64,000 nt of DNA from Bin80 sp965261255 (GTDB lineage Bacteria; Bacteroidota; Rhodothermia; Rhodothermales; Bin80), in the NCBI GenBank assembly GCA_965261255.1, contig CBDHCQ010000004.1, forward strand, positions 62,001 to 126,000, written 5' to 3'. The position numbers were made by a program, and so were the translations under genes. Below, in pieces: positions 19,571 through 29,695 of the stretch. Below the pieces are notes generated by a model, which was not told the DNA's origin, did no database searches, and saw only the letters and a list, made by a program, of their open reading frames with translations. Positions within the stretch are counted from its first letter, which is position 1. Each line of letters opens with the position of its first letter.

Positions 19571-20455
19571 CTACGGCGTGAGCGCCATCGCTCCAAGCAC
19601 GCCAGCCCTGCTCCCAAGCCCAGGTGGGACGATGTACTGGTCAATCTGACGTATCAGTTCCTTCGCCCTCACATACCCATTCAAGTGTGACTGGACACGC
19701 GTACGAATGGCAGGAAATAAATGCTCCTGCTGCATCACTCCACCGCCCATAATGACTCGTTCAGGTGAGAGGATCAGGATCATATTGGTTACCGCAAACG
19801 AGAGATAGTGCGCCACAAAAGACCATGCAATATGGTCCGGTGGAAGGGTCTCTGCAGGAGTCCCCCAATGTGCCTGGATCGCCGGCCCGGCCACCATCCC
19901 CTCCAGGCAGGCGCCATGAAAGGGACAATTCCCCTTGTAATCATCTCCCTCAGCACGCGGCAAAAAAAGATGTCCCATCTCTGGATGTACCAGCCCATGA
20001 ACAGGCTGACCATTTACTAGCGCTCCACCCCCGACACCCGTCCCAATCGTAAGATAGAGAAGGTTCTGCGTCCCCTGACCCGCTCCCCATAAGTATTCGC
20101 CGACGGCAGCACCATTGACATCCGTATCAAAGGCAACAGGTAATTGCAGGTTACGCGCTACAAAGCCGGCTAAGTCCGTGTTTCGCCATCCAGGCTTCGG
20201 AGTGCTTGTGATGAAGCCATAAGTATTAGAGGTTGGCCGAACATCTGCAGGACCGAATGTAGCGATTCCGATAGCGTCTGGTAAACGGGGTTGCGAACGA
20301 AAGAAATCCAAGGTGCGACCGAGTGTTTCCCGGGGGGTCGTAGTGGGGAATCGCTCCAACGAGAGAATGTTGTCCGGCGGGTATCCGACAGCACAGACAA
20401 ACTTCGTGCCTCCCGCTTCTATGCCTCCCAGGAGAGGGGCTGATGTATGCGTCAA
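19571..20455 (-). CDS. ROK family fructokinase-like sugar kinase
   Basis: 294 residues. The N-terminal GGIEAGGTKFVCAVG is the phosphate-binding segment of ROK kinases. FDTDVNGAAVGEY holds the catalytic Asp, and GTGVGGG is the second ATP-binding segment. The zinc module HPEMGHLFLPR...CPFHGACLEGMVAGPAI (His and Cys ligands) is the form typical of ROK fructokinases such as those of Bacillus and Zymomonas. The enzyme would phosphorylate fructose or a related hexose with ATP in the cytoplasm. It stands alone, with relics on both sides. Substrate assignment rests on motif style only. Confidence 0.9.
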   Translation of the reverse strand: MTHTSAPLLGGIEAGGTKFVCAVGYPPDNILSLERFPTTTPRETLGRTLDFFRSQPRLPDAIGIATFGPADVRPTSNTYGFITSTPKPGWRNTDLAGFVARNLQLPVAFDTDVNGAAVGEYLWGAGQGTQNLLYLTIGTGVGGGALVNGQPVHGLVHPEMGHLFLPRAEGDDYKGNCPFHGACLEGMVAGPAIQAHWGTPAETLPPDHIAWSFVAHYLSFAVTNMILILSPERVIMGGGVMQQEHLFPAIRTRVQSHLNGYVRAKELIRQIDQYIVPPGLGSRAGVLGAMALTP

Positions 20456-20588
20456 AACGGCAAAAAATCAATGGGTTATCTACGTGAGTACCCGATCGCG
20501 GTGAAATAGGTCATGTGATCAGAGGCATTTGCATGGGTAACCTGTGTCCGGGAGTACGGGACCTGCACGGACAGAGACGCATCATTGG

Positions 20589-20822
20589 TCACCTGATGGC
20601 CCGTAAAGAAGATATAACGGCAGCTATGCAAAAGGGACTCACATTTCGTGGGGCGATAAGATTCTCTGATGGAATTGTCTGCCCCAGCAACGGGTAAGAG
20701 GCTGTAGTGCCATCCTTCGGGGCGGAACTTGTTGGTGGGGCAGCAAAGAATGTCCTAGCACCCGAGAACACTCCTATCCCGACCACAAATGGGATGGTGA
20801 ACCAGAGGGCAATGTGCGTGTG
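20589..20822 (-). pseudogene. N-terminal fragment of a membrane-anchored thioredoxin-like partner
   Basis: Directly after the propeller gene, the minus strand is open for 78 codons. It encodes one transmembrane helix (IALWFTIPFVVGIGVFSGA) followed by YPLLGQTIPSENLI, the sort of segment that starts a TlpA/AhpC-like domain. There is no ATG, and the frame stops before any CxxC. Position and topology match the membrane thioredoxin-like genes next to the propellers at 14 and 44 kb, so it is read as the decayed partner of the propeller at 20824-21924. Confidence 0.45.
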
Positions 20823-20823
20823 C

Positions 20824-21924
20824 TTACGGATTTACATCTGTGGGCGGGACAAATTTATAGCGCAGGACTAAAGGATTGCCGAAGTCTCCATCTGGCAGTA
20901 TCTCATAGTCGGCCTGGTGGTAGACATAGCCGTTAGCAGCCCCAATAGGATAAAACGGGACTATGGCTGCGCGGGCGGGGAACGCTCCCACATTGCTGAC
21001 CACCGCGATGCCCGTTTGCAGTAATACATCCGGTAGACGCCATTCTATCGGTAGCTTGGAGTACACGATCATGCGGGTGGTGCTATCGATGGCCAATATT
21101 CCCGAATTGGTTGGAAACTCATTGATCTCATCTCGCGTGGCTAGCACGTCTGGCCCGAGCCTAATGTCCCGGACCCGCTTGGTAAAAAATACCGGATCAA
21201 CTTGGGCGACATTGGCATGGCTAAACACCGGCAAAGCATCGGACCATTCGGCATATTTGTAGTATGGGCCATCTGCAAAGCAGGCCATCGATCGTCCTCC
21301 AAAGCCCTTATAGCGTCGGTTTAGCCGCGGGAATTCAGGCTCCTCAATCTGCCATATGTCCAGCATCTCCAAGTCGCGTGTTACAGCATGGACCTCGGGC
21401 TTGACGTACGCTGTATACCCCGGCTGTATGAGAACGGTGTCCCCAACTGCGCAAGCCCCCTCTAAGCCAATGGGGAAACGAAATTCGGTCGCTGCGCAAC
21501 CTCCTGACTCGTCAAAGACTGCCACCGACCCATCACCCCCCAAAAGCATAACTCTCCCGCCGCCTATAAACCGCACGAACTTAACGCGGTCGTCGGCGTG
21601 ATCAGGCTGACAGGTACCGATTAAGTACGTCTGAATGTGTTTCCCAGAAGCCGAAAAATGAAGCGCGCTCTTTGAGATTTCATCGGCGATCAGCAAATGT
21701 CCTTCTTGGCTCACATCCAGGAAGCTGGCAATTCCGACCAAAACTTCAGAGTCCAAGCGAATCGTGTCCGGGGAGGCGAATATGTCACCAAATGGCACAA
21801 TAGGCGACTCCACGATGTTCCGCAATGGCGAATCGGACGCGGCGCAGCCGGTTGCCACCACCAACGCAACTGCCAGAATAATGCCCGGACTCAGGTCGGA
21901 ATAAACTGGCGCGCCCCAGGTCAT
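20824..21924 (-). CDS. 6-bladed beta-propeller lipoprotein
   Basis: 366 residues. A hydrophobic N-terminus ends in a lipobox, LVVATGC, so the protein is probably a lipid-anchored periplasmic or outer-membrane protein. The body has propeller-type blades such as EGHLLIADEISKSALHFSAS and GGGRVMLLGGDGSVAVFDES. It is 15 bases downstream of htpG on the same strand and therefore looks like the last complete gene of the gld-htpG operon. A decayed membrane partner follows it. Function unknown; related in type to the propellers at 14.8 and 43.3 kb. Confidence 0.75.
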   Translation of the reverse strand: MTWGAPVYSDLSPGIILAVALVVATGCAASDSPLRNIVESPIVPFGDIFASPDTIRLDSEVLVGIASFLDVSQEGHLLIADEISKSALHFSASGKHIQTYLIGTCQPDHADDRVKFVRFIGGGRVMLLGGDGSVAVFDESGGCAATEFRFPIGLEGACAVGDTVLIQPGYTAYVKPEVHAVTRDLEMLDIWQIEEPEFPRLNRRYKGFGGRSMACFADGPYYKYAEWSDALPVFSHANVAQVDPVFFTKRVRDIRLGPDVLATRDEINEFPTNSGILAIDSTTRMIVYSKLPIEWRLPDVLLQTGIAVVSNVGAFPARAAIVPFYPIGAANGYVYHQADYEILPDGDFGNPLVLRYKFVPPTDVNP

Positions 21925-21939
21925 CGATAGGTCCCTCGA

Positions 21940-23793
21940 TCAGTTAGTGTTGGTTGCATCCACGAGAATGCGTGTCATGCGTGCGACGAATGCAGAAGGT
22001 TCTGAGAGGTTACCATCCATCAAGAGTGCTCCTTCGTACACTTGTTCGATAGCTTCCTCAACTAGGTTGCATTGTTTTTTCTCGGAATTCAGAGCCAGGA
22101 TATTTTTCATGAGTGGGTGCTCCACATTGACTTCTAGGACCTTTCTTGCTCCCTCATAGTCTGGGTTCATGGATTTCATCATGCGCTCCATCTGCGGATC
22201 CATTCCATCTTTGGCTGTCACCAGTGTCGCAGCAGAATCCACTAGGCGTTTGGATGCAGCCACATCCTGTATCCGTTCACCTAACTGAACGCGAAAGAGC
22301 TTGAGGAGGGTATCGGTATCATCATCGGGCAGAGAGACCTCTTCAGAATCATCACCAAGATCAAGATCCGTCCCGGTGATACTCTTGAAAGACTTTCCTT
22401 CAAAGTCCTCCATGTTTGGCAACGTTAGTGTATCAACGGGGTCTGGAAGGAGTAATACTTCAATTCCCTTGCGAGCGAATACCTCGAGATGAGGACTGGT
22501 GCGGGCGGATTCGAGGGAATCAGACAAGAGGTAGTATATGTTTTCCTGATCCTCCGGCATGCGCTCAACGTAGTCCTTGAGTGCTGTTAAGCTCCTGCCG
22601 TCTGGGTGGGTTGAATAGTAGCGCATGAGCTCCAGGAGCTCTTCGCGTCGGGCGTAGTCGCTCCAGAATCCAGCTTTGAGTATTCCCCCAAAGTTGCTAA
22701 AAAACTTGTCGTAAAGCCCCTCATTCTCTGAGGTCCAGTCCTTTAGAAGGCCGAGAATCTTGTTGGTGAGGGTAGAGCGGATTCGCTGGGCGGCAGGACT
22801 GTTCTGGGTAACCTCCCTGGATACATTCAGTGGAAGGTCATCCGTGTCCACTACCCCTTTTATGAACTGTAAGTAATCCGGCAACAACTCCTGCGCATCG
22901 TCTCGTACGAATACTCCCGAGGAGTAAAGGTGGAGACCGCGTCGATTCTCTTCTTGGAAAAAGGGTGCGGAGGGCTGTGAGGGAACGAAAAGGAGTGCAT
23001 CAAACGAAATCAGTCCCTCAATCTGCAGGTGTAAATGCCCGATAGGTTCCGAGTAATCGCCCGTCAGGAACTTGTAAAACTCGTTGCGCTCTTCATCTGT
23101 GATGTCGTCCTTGCGTTTTCTCCAGAGCGCTTTGATGGTATTCGCCTGTTCGGAGCCCAGGATGATTGGGAAGTCCACAAAATTTGAGTATTTCCGAATT
23201 ATTGACCGTACGCGAAGCTCCGTCGCAAAATCTTTGGTGTCCTCCTTTAAGTGCAATTTAATACTGGTTCCATGCTCACTACGTGTGCCCGGACTAATTG
23301 TATAGGTGCCTGCACCATCGCTGCTCCAGCTCAATGATTCGGCTTCTTCGTCCGCATGCAGCGTTTCAATATCTATTTTATCGGCTACCATGAAAGCAGA
23401 ATAGAAGCCCACGCCAAACTTTCCGATCATGTTGGCATCAACCTTTTTGCCGGCTGCTTTCTGCTCCTCAATAAAGGCCAGCGTACCGCTGCTTGCGACG
23501 GTTCCCAATCTATTGATCAGATCGTCGCGCGTCATACCAATCCCGGTGTCCTCTATGGACAGGGTATTGGCCTCCTCGTCCATAGTGATAGTAATCTGGA
23601 GGTTCGTTTTGTCACCTTCAGAGTGGTCAGTCAGTTGACGAATGCGGGCCTTGTTGAGTGCATCCGATGCATTGGAGATTAGTTCTCGCAAGAATATCTC
23701 CTGGTTAGTGTAAAGCGAATTAACGATGAGATGCAGCAACTGCTGCATCTCGGCCTTGTATTCAAATTGTTGGGATTGTGTGGTTTCCGCCAT
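21940..23793 (-). CDS. htpG: Molecular chaperone HtpG (Hsp90)
   Basis: 617 residues, the usual length of bacterial Hsp90. The N-terminal GHKL ATPase is clear: EIFLRELISNASDALNK, IEDTGIGMTRDDL and IGKFGVGFYSAFMVAD. The middle domain has LPLNVSREVTQNS and the C-terminal dimerisation region is present. This ATP-driven dimeric chaperone folds client proteins in the cytoplasm. It lies 14 bases after the DUF4340 gene and 15 before the propeller gene, embedded in an operon with the gld-type exporter. Confidence 0.97.
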   Translation of the reverse strand: MAETTQSQQFEYKAEMQQLLHLIVNSLYTNQEIFLRELISNASDALNKARIRQLTDHSEGDKTNLQITITMDEEANTLSIEDTGIGMTRDDLINRLGTVASSGTLAFIEEQKAAGKKVDANMIGKFGVGFYSAFMVADKIDIETLHADEEAESLSWSSDGAGTYTISPGTRSEHGTSIKLHLKEDTKDFATELRVRSIIRKYSNFVDFPIILGSEQANTIKALWRKRKDDITDEERNEFYKFLTGDYSEPIGHLHLQIEGLISFDALLFVPSQPSAPFFQEENRRGLHLYSSGVFVRDDAQELLPDYLQFIKGVVDTDDLPLNVSREVTQNSPAAQRIRSTLTNKILGLLKDWTSENEGLYDKFFSNFGGILKAGFWSDYARREELLELMRYYSTHPDGRSLTALKDYVERMPEDQENIYYLLSDSLESARTSPHLEVFARKGIEVLLLPDPVDTLTLPNMEDFEGKSFKSITGTDLDLGDDSEEVSLPDDDTDTLLKLFRVQLGERIQDVAASKRLVDSAATLVTAKDGMDPQMERMMKSMNPDYEGARKVLEVNVEHPLMKNILALNSEKKQCNLVEEAIEQVYEGALLMDGNLSEPSAFVARMTRILVDATNTN

Positions 23794-23807
23794 TAGTGTA
23801 TTATCGG

Positions 23808-24692
23808 TTACTCTCCAGTCAATGACGATGGGTCAGGGAAAAGTTGGGTCAATCGACTCTCGTAAACCCTGTAGGTAAATTGACTGCCGCCGGATGTGAT
23901 AGCTATCGCAGACTCGGCGGGCATTGCCTGGACAGACGAGGTCGTGTTCGTGCTAGTTGAAAAATCGATACGATAGCTGGCGTCCGTCAGTATCTGCACT
24001 GGAATATCATCAAGGAACCCATCTCCACTCAGTGGGGCGAACCGTCGAATCCAGTTGGTTACCTGCAGGCTGTCCCCCGGTTGGCCATCTACCATCCAAA
24101 CCCCATTATTAAGGGATACTTCGTAACTGTCGTCCGGGCGCGTCACCCGCGCCGACACCACGGTGCCAATTCCAAGATCAAGAATCTGGCGGTCTCGCCA
24201 ACGGTCAAGGTCCTGGCTCACGGTTACTCTTCCTTTCGTTGAATAAACATTGGGACCGTCTCCGATTTTGACGTAAATCGACATATAATCCCGCCCCTGT
24301 CTGGAAATCACTAGGTTCTCAGTACCGTCGGGCCATGTCAGATTCACGGTGGTAGCGGTTGAATCTATGCCATAAATGCCGTAGCGATCGGGGTTGCTGG
24401 TTGCCCGGTTGTTGAGCGACAAACCTTCCAGTTCATTCAGTAGGCGGGTGACGGTTGCCGAATCGGCTGGCATATCCACAGGATCACGCACGAACCATTG
24501 CAGGCCCTGTTTTTCCAGTGTGAGCGTTGCATCCGGTAGTGTGACGGAGATATGTGTGATTTCACTGGTTGGGAGATCAAGTTCGGGTACGTCAACGTTG
24601 CTCGGGTTCCGATCAAACACACCAGAGGCCCAGGCAATAACCAGGAGCACAACCAGTGTGCCGCCGAGCACAAGAGTTTGCTTTTGCCGCAT
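23808..24692 (-). CDS. DUF4340 domain protein
   Basis: 294 residues. One N-terminal transmembrane helix (LVLGGTLVVLLVIAWASGVF) is followed by a periplasmic domain typical of DUF4340: LTLEKQGLQWFVRDPVDMPAD, an early VTRLLNELEGL helix, and a central VSQDLDRWRDRQILDL. In other bacteria DUF4340 genes follow GldG-type genes and are thought to act with the ABC complex, but the role is unknown. Eight bases separate it from gldG. Confidence 0.85.
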   Translation of the reverse strand: MRQKQTLVLGGTLVVLLVIAWASGVFDRNPSNVDVPELDLPTSEITHISVTLPDATLTLEKQGLQWFVRDPVDMPADSATVTRLLNELEGLSLNNRATSNPDRYGIYGIDSTATTVNLTWPDGTENLVISRQGRDYMSIYVKIGDGPNVYSTKGRVTVSQDLDRWRDRQILDLGIGTVVSARVTRPDDSYEVSLNNGVWMVDGQPGDSLQVTNWIRRFAPLSGDGFLDDIPVQILTDASYRIDFSTSTNTTSSVQAMPAESAIAITSGGSQFTYRVYESRLTQLFPDPSSLTGE

Positions 24693-24700
24693 GAGTCAGA

Positions 24701-26218
24701 TTACTTCAATACTACGATTTGTCTTGCACGCCGCTTGCGCCAGCGCGCAATTCCGAAAATGACCACAATCAGCAACGGTCCAAGCATGTTGGCATATTTG
24801 ATGAGCGGCCGTGTGTCTTCAGAGATATCCCGGAGTGCGCGTGGTTCGATAGATTTTGAACGAATGCTCAGGAGTGCATCATCCTGAGCGAGCCAGTCCA
24901 CCAAGTTCAGTCCAAACTGGGCATTACCTCCCTGCGGGGGAATGAGTGATTCGTTCACAAAGTCGCCATCTCCGACAACAACCAGTCGTGTCGGCATTCC
25001 GGTGCGTCCAGGTTCGTAAGCACTGGGAAAACTACCAGTATAGGCGGCCCCCAGCAGGTAAGGTCCGCCGGCTAATGTTGCGGTGGTCTGTGTTGGCTGC
25101 AACATAAAGAACCCTTGTTGCATGCCGCTTTGGGGGGATGAATATATGAGTGGTTCGCGTGTCACGCCACTTGGCAGCACTGCACTTGTATCAACAGAGC
25201 TCACAAAGTAAAACATGAGATCTTGCAGACGATTGACCATCTGGTTTTCTGTATTGAAACGAGATGCAACCGGGAAGAGAGGATACTGTATTTGCTGCGC
25301 AATATTAAAGAAGCCCTGGCGCTGTTGCACGGTGACGACGGAACTTTGCTCATCCATAATGAGGTTGGGTGTGAGCACGATGCCGTAATTGGCTAGGAGT
25401 GGTTCAATACCAATATTGAGCTCAATCGCCTGTCCGGCTTGTAAGTTGGCGGCTACACGATTGAGCAGAAATCCAACGCGCCCGCCCTCCATGATATAAC
25501 TGTCGAGTGCCCGCAGGTCAGGTTCGGGGATCGTATCGGCTGGTGCGACGATGACTAGTACATCAGGCCGGTCTTCCCCTTGCAGGTCCAATCCTGTTAC
25601 CGATTGCACATCGTAATTAGTCGCAAGGTTCTGTTGCAGTCGTGGCATATCCCGCATCAGATCAGGCTCTCCGTGGTCCGTCCAGAATCCAGCTGTCGGT
25701 TTTTCCGTCTGTGTCAGTCGCCGAATGGCGCTGGTCAGATCGTATTCGAGCCTCGAAAGATCCTGAATCACCGGAATTGACTCACGGTTGTTTTCATACT
25801 CGATAGCTACACCCATATAGGCGTTTTTGAGCTGTACGTTGTCACTTTCGATGACCTGAATCTGTACAGGTGGTATGCCCAAGCGGGTTGCTTCTCCACG
25901 AATCTCTTCATCCTCTCCCGGATCAATGAATTCGTATGCCACATTCTGTCCGCCGTAAGCACGGTAATCATTCAGCTTATCTCTTAGAAATCGCCGATTC
26001 GATGCGAATTGAGCAGGCAGGTCTGCGCTGAAGTAGGCTTTGATCGTGACCGGATCTTCCAGATTTTCAACGATATCTCTCGATGCACGCGAGAGCGAAT
26101 ACACGCGGTCATCTGTAAGATCCAGGCGTCCGAAGAGATTCAGGCCGATCAGGTTTACGACTACCAGGATTGCAGCGGCAAGTAATAGTGTAGTCTGTGA
26201 AGAAAAATCTCGTTTCAT
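24701..26218 (-). CDS. gldG: GldG-type ABC transporter auxiliary protein
   Basis: 505 residues. An N-terminal helix (TLLLAAAILVVVNLIGLNL) is followed by TDDRVYSLSRASRDIVENL, the start of the GldG/ABC_transp_aux domain, which includes DVLVIVAPAD and LDSYIMEGGRVGFLLNRV. A second helix near the C-terminus (MLGPLLIVVIFGIARW) is followed by a basic tail. The protein works with the GldF permease and GldA ATPase; in gliding Bacteroidota this complex is needed for motility, while elsewhere it is an exporter of unknown cargo. It lies 17 bases downstream of gldF. Confidence 0.85.
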   Translation of the reverse strand: MKRDFSSQTTLLLAAAILVVVNLIGLNLFGRLDLTDDRVYSLSRASRDIVENLEDPVTIKAYFSADLPAQFASNRRFLRDKLNDYRAYGGQNVAYEFIDPGEDEEIRGEATRLGIPPVQIQVIESDNVQLKNAYMGVAIEYENNRESIPVIQDLSRLEYDLTSAIRRLTQTEKPTAGFWTDHGEPDLMRDMPRLQQNLATNYDVQSVTGLDLQGEDRPDVLVIVAPADTIPEPDLRALDSYIMEGGRVGFLLNRVAANLQAGQAIELNIGIEPLLANYGIVLTPNLIMDEQSSVVTVQQRQGFFNIAQQIQYPLFPVASRFNTENQMVNRLQDLMFYFVSSVDTSAVLPSGVTREPLIYSSPQSGMQQGFFMLQPTQTTATLAGGPYLLGAAYTGSFPSAYEPGRTGMPTRLVVVGDGDFVNESLIPPQGGNAQFGLNLVDWLAQDDALLSIRSKSIEPRALRDISEDTRPLIKYANMLGPLLIVVIFGIARWRKRRARQIVVLK

Positions 26219-26235
26219 GACTCAGCAGTCTCAAT

Positions 26236-26943
26236 CTATTCAGGCCGCTTGGCCAAGGTGTATGTTGTCAGTAGGAAAGCAAATCCTGTTAGAGATACGT
26301 AGTACAGAACGTCGCGCGTATCAATGACACCACGCATAAGGTTCTGGAAGTGATAATCTGCTCCCAGGTATTGCATGATTACTCCTAGTTGACCGGGCAC
26401 AAAATCTGTGATTTTGTCGAGCAGAAACAGGACGAATATGATCGCAAACCCCAAGATGAATGCAACGATCTGATTGCGGGTCAAACTGCTGGCCCAAATA
26501 CCGATGGCACCGTAGGTGGTGCCCAACAGAAAGAGCCCCAAGTATCCCCCGACTGTTCCGCCTAAATCCAGATCGCCAAGTATGGCCAGCGTGAGCGCAT
26601 ATACGAAGGTTAGTGCGATAGCCAACAATAACAGGATTGCTACGGAGAGAAGTTTACCTAGAATGACCTGCCAGTCGCGTATGGGCAGTGTCAGTAGCAA
26701 TTCTAATGTTCCAGCACGGCGCTCTTCGGCAAATGACGACATGGTCAAGGCCGGCATGAAGAACAGGAATATGAAGGGAACAATCGAAAAAACAGAGTGA
26801 AGCGAGGCCACATTCTGCAAAAACAGAGCGTTGCCGAAAAACCATCCGGTGATGGCCAGGAATACGCACAACACAACGTAAGCTGCGGGCCCGTCAAAAT
26901 AGGCCCTTAATTCACGCTTCGTGAGAGTCCAGGTTTGGTTCAT
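26236..26943 (-). CDS. gldF: ABC-2 type permease, GldF-like
   Basis: 235 residues with six hydrophobic segments, including YVVLCVFLAITGWFFGNALF near the N-terminus, PFIFLFFMPALTMSSFAEER (the conserved ABC-2 turn) and AFILGFAIIFVLFLL. SFAEERRAGTLELLLTLP is the family signature. It forms the membrane channel for the ATPase encoded 45 bases upstream and the auxiliary protein encoded downstream. Confidence 0.88.
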   Translation of the reverse strand: MNQTWTLTKRELRAYFDGPAAYVVLCVFLAITGWFFGNALFLQNVASLHSVFSIVPFIFLFFMPALTMSSFAEERRAGTLELLLTLPIRDWQVILGKLLSVAILLLLAIALTFVYALTLAILGDLDLGGTVGGYLGLFLLGTTYGAIGIWASSLTRNQIVAFILGFAIIFVLFLLDKITDFVPGQLGVIMQYLGADYHFQNLMRGVIDTRDVLYYVSLTGFAFLLTTYTLAKRPE

Positions 26944-26988
26944 AATTGATAGTTAAACGTCGTACTTGGAAGTAGATATCGTCGGTGT

Positions 26989-27912
26989 TCACCCGCCGGT
27001 CAGCTGACGGAAAACATCTTCCAGGTTCTCATGTCTCCGGGAGAGGCCGGTGAGCGTCCATCCATTGCTGACAGCCAACCGGAACAGATCAACTCGAATA
27101 TCGCTCGAGGAATTCAGGTTGAAGTATGCTTCTCCATTGGCATTTGTGCCGTGCTCCACAACTTCAGCCATATCCCAGGCGCCGAGTACGCCTGCAACAT
27201 CTTCCTCATCATCCATCAGTGTGACTGAAACATGCTCGCCAGCCGAGAGATTGGTTTGGAGTTCTTCGGGAGTCCCGTCGGCCACTAGCACACCATTGTC
27301 GATGATGATAACACGGTCACAGGATGCCTGCACTTCGGGTAGGATGTGTGTCGACAGTACGACTGTCCGCTCCTTCCCGATGGTTCGAATAAGTTCACGA
27401 ATTTCTACAATCTGGTTGGGATCAAGTCCACTCGTTGGTTCGTCCAGAATCAGGATTGGAGGGTTGTGAATCATAGCCTGGGCGAGGCCTACACGTTGTC
27501 GAAAGCCTTTGGATAAAGCATCTACGCGCTTTGAGAGAACTTCCTGCAGACCACATGCGTGTGTCATTTCTGCGATACGGTCGGCACGATCATCTTTCTG
27601 AACGCCGCGCATTGCAGCAACGAATTCCAGATAATCGTAGGTGACCATATCCGAGTAGAGTGGCGTGCTCTCGGGCAGATAGCCAATTTGCTGACGCACT
27701 TCAAGTGTGTTTTCGCGGATGTCCATGCCATCAACAAAGACAGTTCCCTCATCGGGAGGCAGGTAACCGGTCATTACTTTCATGGTTGTGGTTTTTCCAG
27801 CGCCGTTCGGACCCAGAAAACCAACCACTTCCCCTTGGTTCACTTGAAAGGATATTGAGCGCACGGCCTGAACAGGGCCATACGATTTGCTGAGATTTCT
27901 AACCTCGATCAT
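26989..27912 (-). CDS. gldA: ABC transporter ATP-binding protein, GldA-like
   Basis: 307 residues from the ATG at 27912. The frame extends 30 codons further up, but ABC domains begin at MIEVRNLSKSYGPVQAV, so the internal start is preferred. Walker A is GPNGAGKTT, the ABC signature LSKGFRQR, Walker B PILILDEPTSGLDP and the switch His in STHILPEV. The C-terminal extension is of the DUF4162 type common in drug or gliding exporters. It opens the gldAFG-DUF4340-htpG-propeller operon. Confidence 0.92.
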   Translation of the reverse strand: MIEVRNLSKSYGPVQAVRSISFQVNQGEVVGFLGPNGAGKTTTMKVMTGYLPPDEGTVFVDGMDIRENTLEVRQQIGYLPESTPLYSDMVTYDYLEFVAAMRGVQKDDRADRIAEMTHACGLQEVLSKRVDALSKGFRQRVGLAQAMIHNPPILILDEPTSGLDPNQIVEIRELIRTIGKERTVVLSTHILPEVQASCDRVIIIDNGVLVADGTPEELQTNLSAGEHVSVTLMDDEEDVAGVLGAWDMAEVVEHGTNANGEAYFNLNSSSDIRVDLFRLAVSNGWTLTGLSRRHENLEDVFRQLTGG

Positions 27913-28538
27913 GTGACAAGTTGGATCAAACGCCGTTTTTACGCATCTTGGCAAATGCTGTGCCAAGATGGCATTCGCACACGAAAACGTTTGAAAGATC
28001 AAGTTTAGTTTGCGACTAGAAGGCTAGGGCCGGCTCGGGCACACAAAAATACGCACAATGAGCTCTTATCCACGAACCTAGCCGTCATTTTCTCTGTTAT
28101 TTTGACAGGTCGGGTGTGACAAATTAGGTTAAATTTTCAAGCGTCGTAGCGGCATTTTCGTTCTTTGCATTTATATGTCGTGGGGCAATCGAGGCCAGGA
28201 TGGTCAGCCAATCACCCTCCATGCTCTGGGGCACAATCTGGCGATCGAGGACGGAATCATTCGCTCAAGCTGTCATGTACGACTAATCGGCAACCCATGG
28301 GCCAAGCCACGCCGCCGAGCCACGAATAGCCCACTGGGCTAATCGCCTAGGGTGCAGTTACGTGGACCTGATTCACAATGCGGTTCCAACAGGCACCTTG
28401 TACTGCACAGTGGCGTTAGCCCGTGACGCCGGCGCTACCGCCCAGCACCCTCGAGTGAAGCGCTCCTGTCCTGCAAGGAAGGCGCAGGATCCTTTGGACA
28501 TGGCGCCGCGTTGTTTTGGATATAACACTGTGTTTTCC
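27913..28538. other. Divergent gap, no gene seen
   Basis: About 620 bases between gldA and the glycerophosphodiesterase gene on opposite strands. It must contain the two promoters. No recognisable protein, repeat or RNA was identified. Confidence 0.5.
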
Positions 28539-29406
28539 ATGTCTATTGCCGTCATATTGATCTTCGTATTCCAGGTCGCAGCAGGACAGACCTTCGACAT
28601 TCAGGGACACAGAGGTGCCCGGGGCCTTTTGCCAGAAAATTCCACTGCCGGCTTCCTGCACGCGGTAGATCTCGGTGTATCTACGCTTGAGATAGATGTA
28701 GTTGTCGCCGGTGACTCTACGGTTGTTGTATCACACGAGCCCTGGATGCTGGAGACGATCTGCAGCGACACAGACGGCCGCGCCATAACCGATGGCGAGA
28801 GCTACAACATCTTCCGAATGTCCTATGAAGCCGTGGCCCAGTACGACTGTGGCAAGCGCGGGCACCCCGGCTTTCCGCGTCAGGAAAAGCAGTCCGCTGT
28901 AAAGCCACGACTTTCGGACGTGATCAACGCCGTTGAGTCTCACACGGCGGAGCGCGGGATGGACCAGCTTCGCTACAACATTGAAATCAAGTCACGCGAG
29001 GAATGGGACGACATCTATTCGCCGCCTCCGCCGGTTTTCGTGCGGCTTGTGCACGAGGTAGTAGTCCGCACAGGTATCATGGACCGAACTACAATCCAGT
29101 CGTTTGACCTTCGTTCACTTCCAGGCCGCGCACAGAATCAGCGCGGCCTGGGAGCTTGCGGTGCTTGTGCATTCAGAAACGGACCTGCCGGCACTGCTCC
29201 GCCGGCTGGAATTCACTCCCCAGGTTTTTTCTCCAAATTTTCGGATAGTTGATGAATCACTGGTGCAAGCTGCGCGCGACCTCGGAATGCGTATCATACC
29301 CTGGACCGTAAATGAGGTCTCGGACATGAAGCGAATCATGGCGATGGGGGTAGACGGTCTCATCACGGACTATCCGGATCTTGCGCTGACTCTATCCGAC
29401 ATGTAA
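28539..29406 (+). pseudogene. Secreted glycerophosphodiester phosphodiesterase, frameshifted
   Basis: From ATG 28539 a signal peptide (LIFVFQVAAGQ) leads into FDIQGHRGARGLLPENS, then LEIDVVVAGDSTVVVSHEPW and YNIEIKSREEW. These are the His/Glu/Asp motifs of the GDPD TIM-barrel family that hydrolyses glycerophosphodiesters to glycerol 3-phosphate and an alcohol. After QSFDLRSL (about 29120) the frame is lost. The next frame continues with QAAHRISAAWELAVLVHSET, SPNFRIVDESLVQAA and GVDGLITDYPD to the stop at 29406. Removing one C from the CC at 29121-29122 restores one protein of about 288 residues. Frameshift or assembly error. Confidence 0.85.
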
Positions 29407-29695
29407 TCCGGGTAGCCGCTCAATCTCGCATCGGCCTCGATTGCCGGGCCGAGGAGTGCTCGCAGCTGCTTGTTCTCCTCGGGCCTAACCAAACGCAAGT
29501 TCGACATTGTAGTGGATTTTTTTGCTGAGATTCCGTGCCCCCTATTTTCAAGGGATTCAAAAAGAGCTGTTTTAGGTTGTATTCTTACACTTCGGCGTTC
29601 TCTTTTGTAGGGCGTTTTGCCTTGATTCGCTGCGTATTCCGCCCCAGTTTGAGCCCCATTGCCTGAAAGACTTGACGCTGGAATGGCTTGAGATC

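Noticed and set aside
21940..23793. Several plus-strand open frames opposite htpG
   Set aside because: They are antisense shadows of a clear Hsp90 gene and have no independent features.
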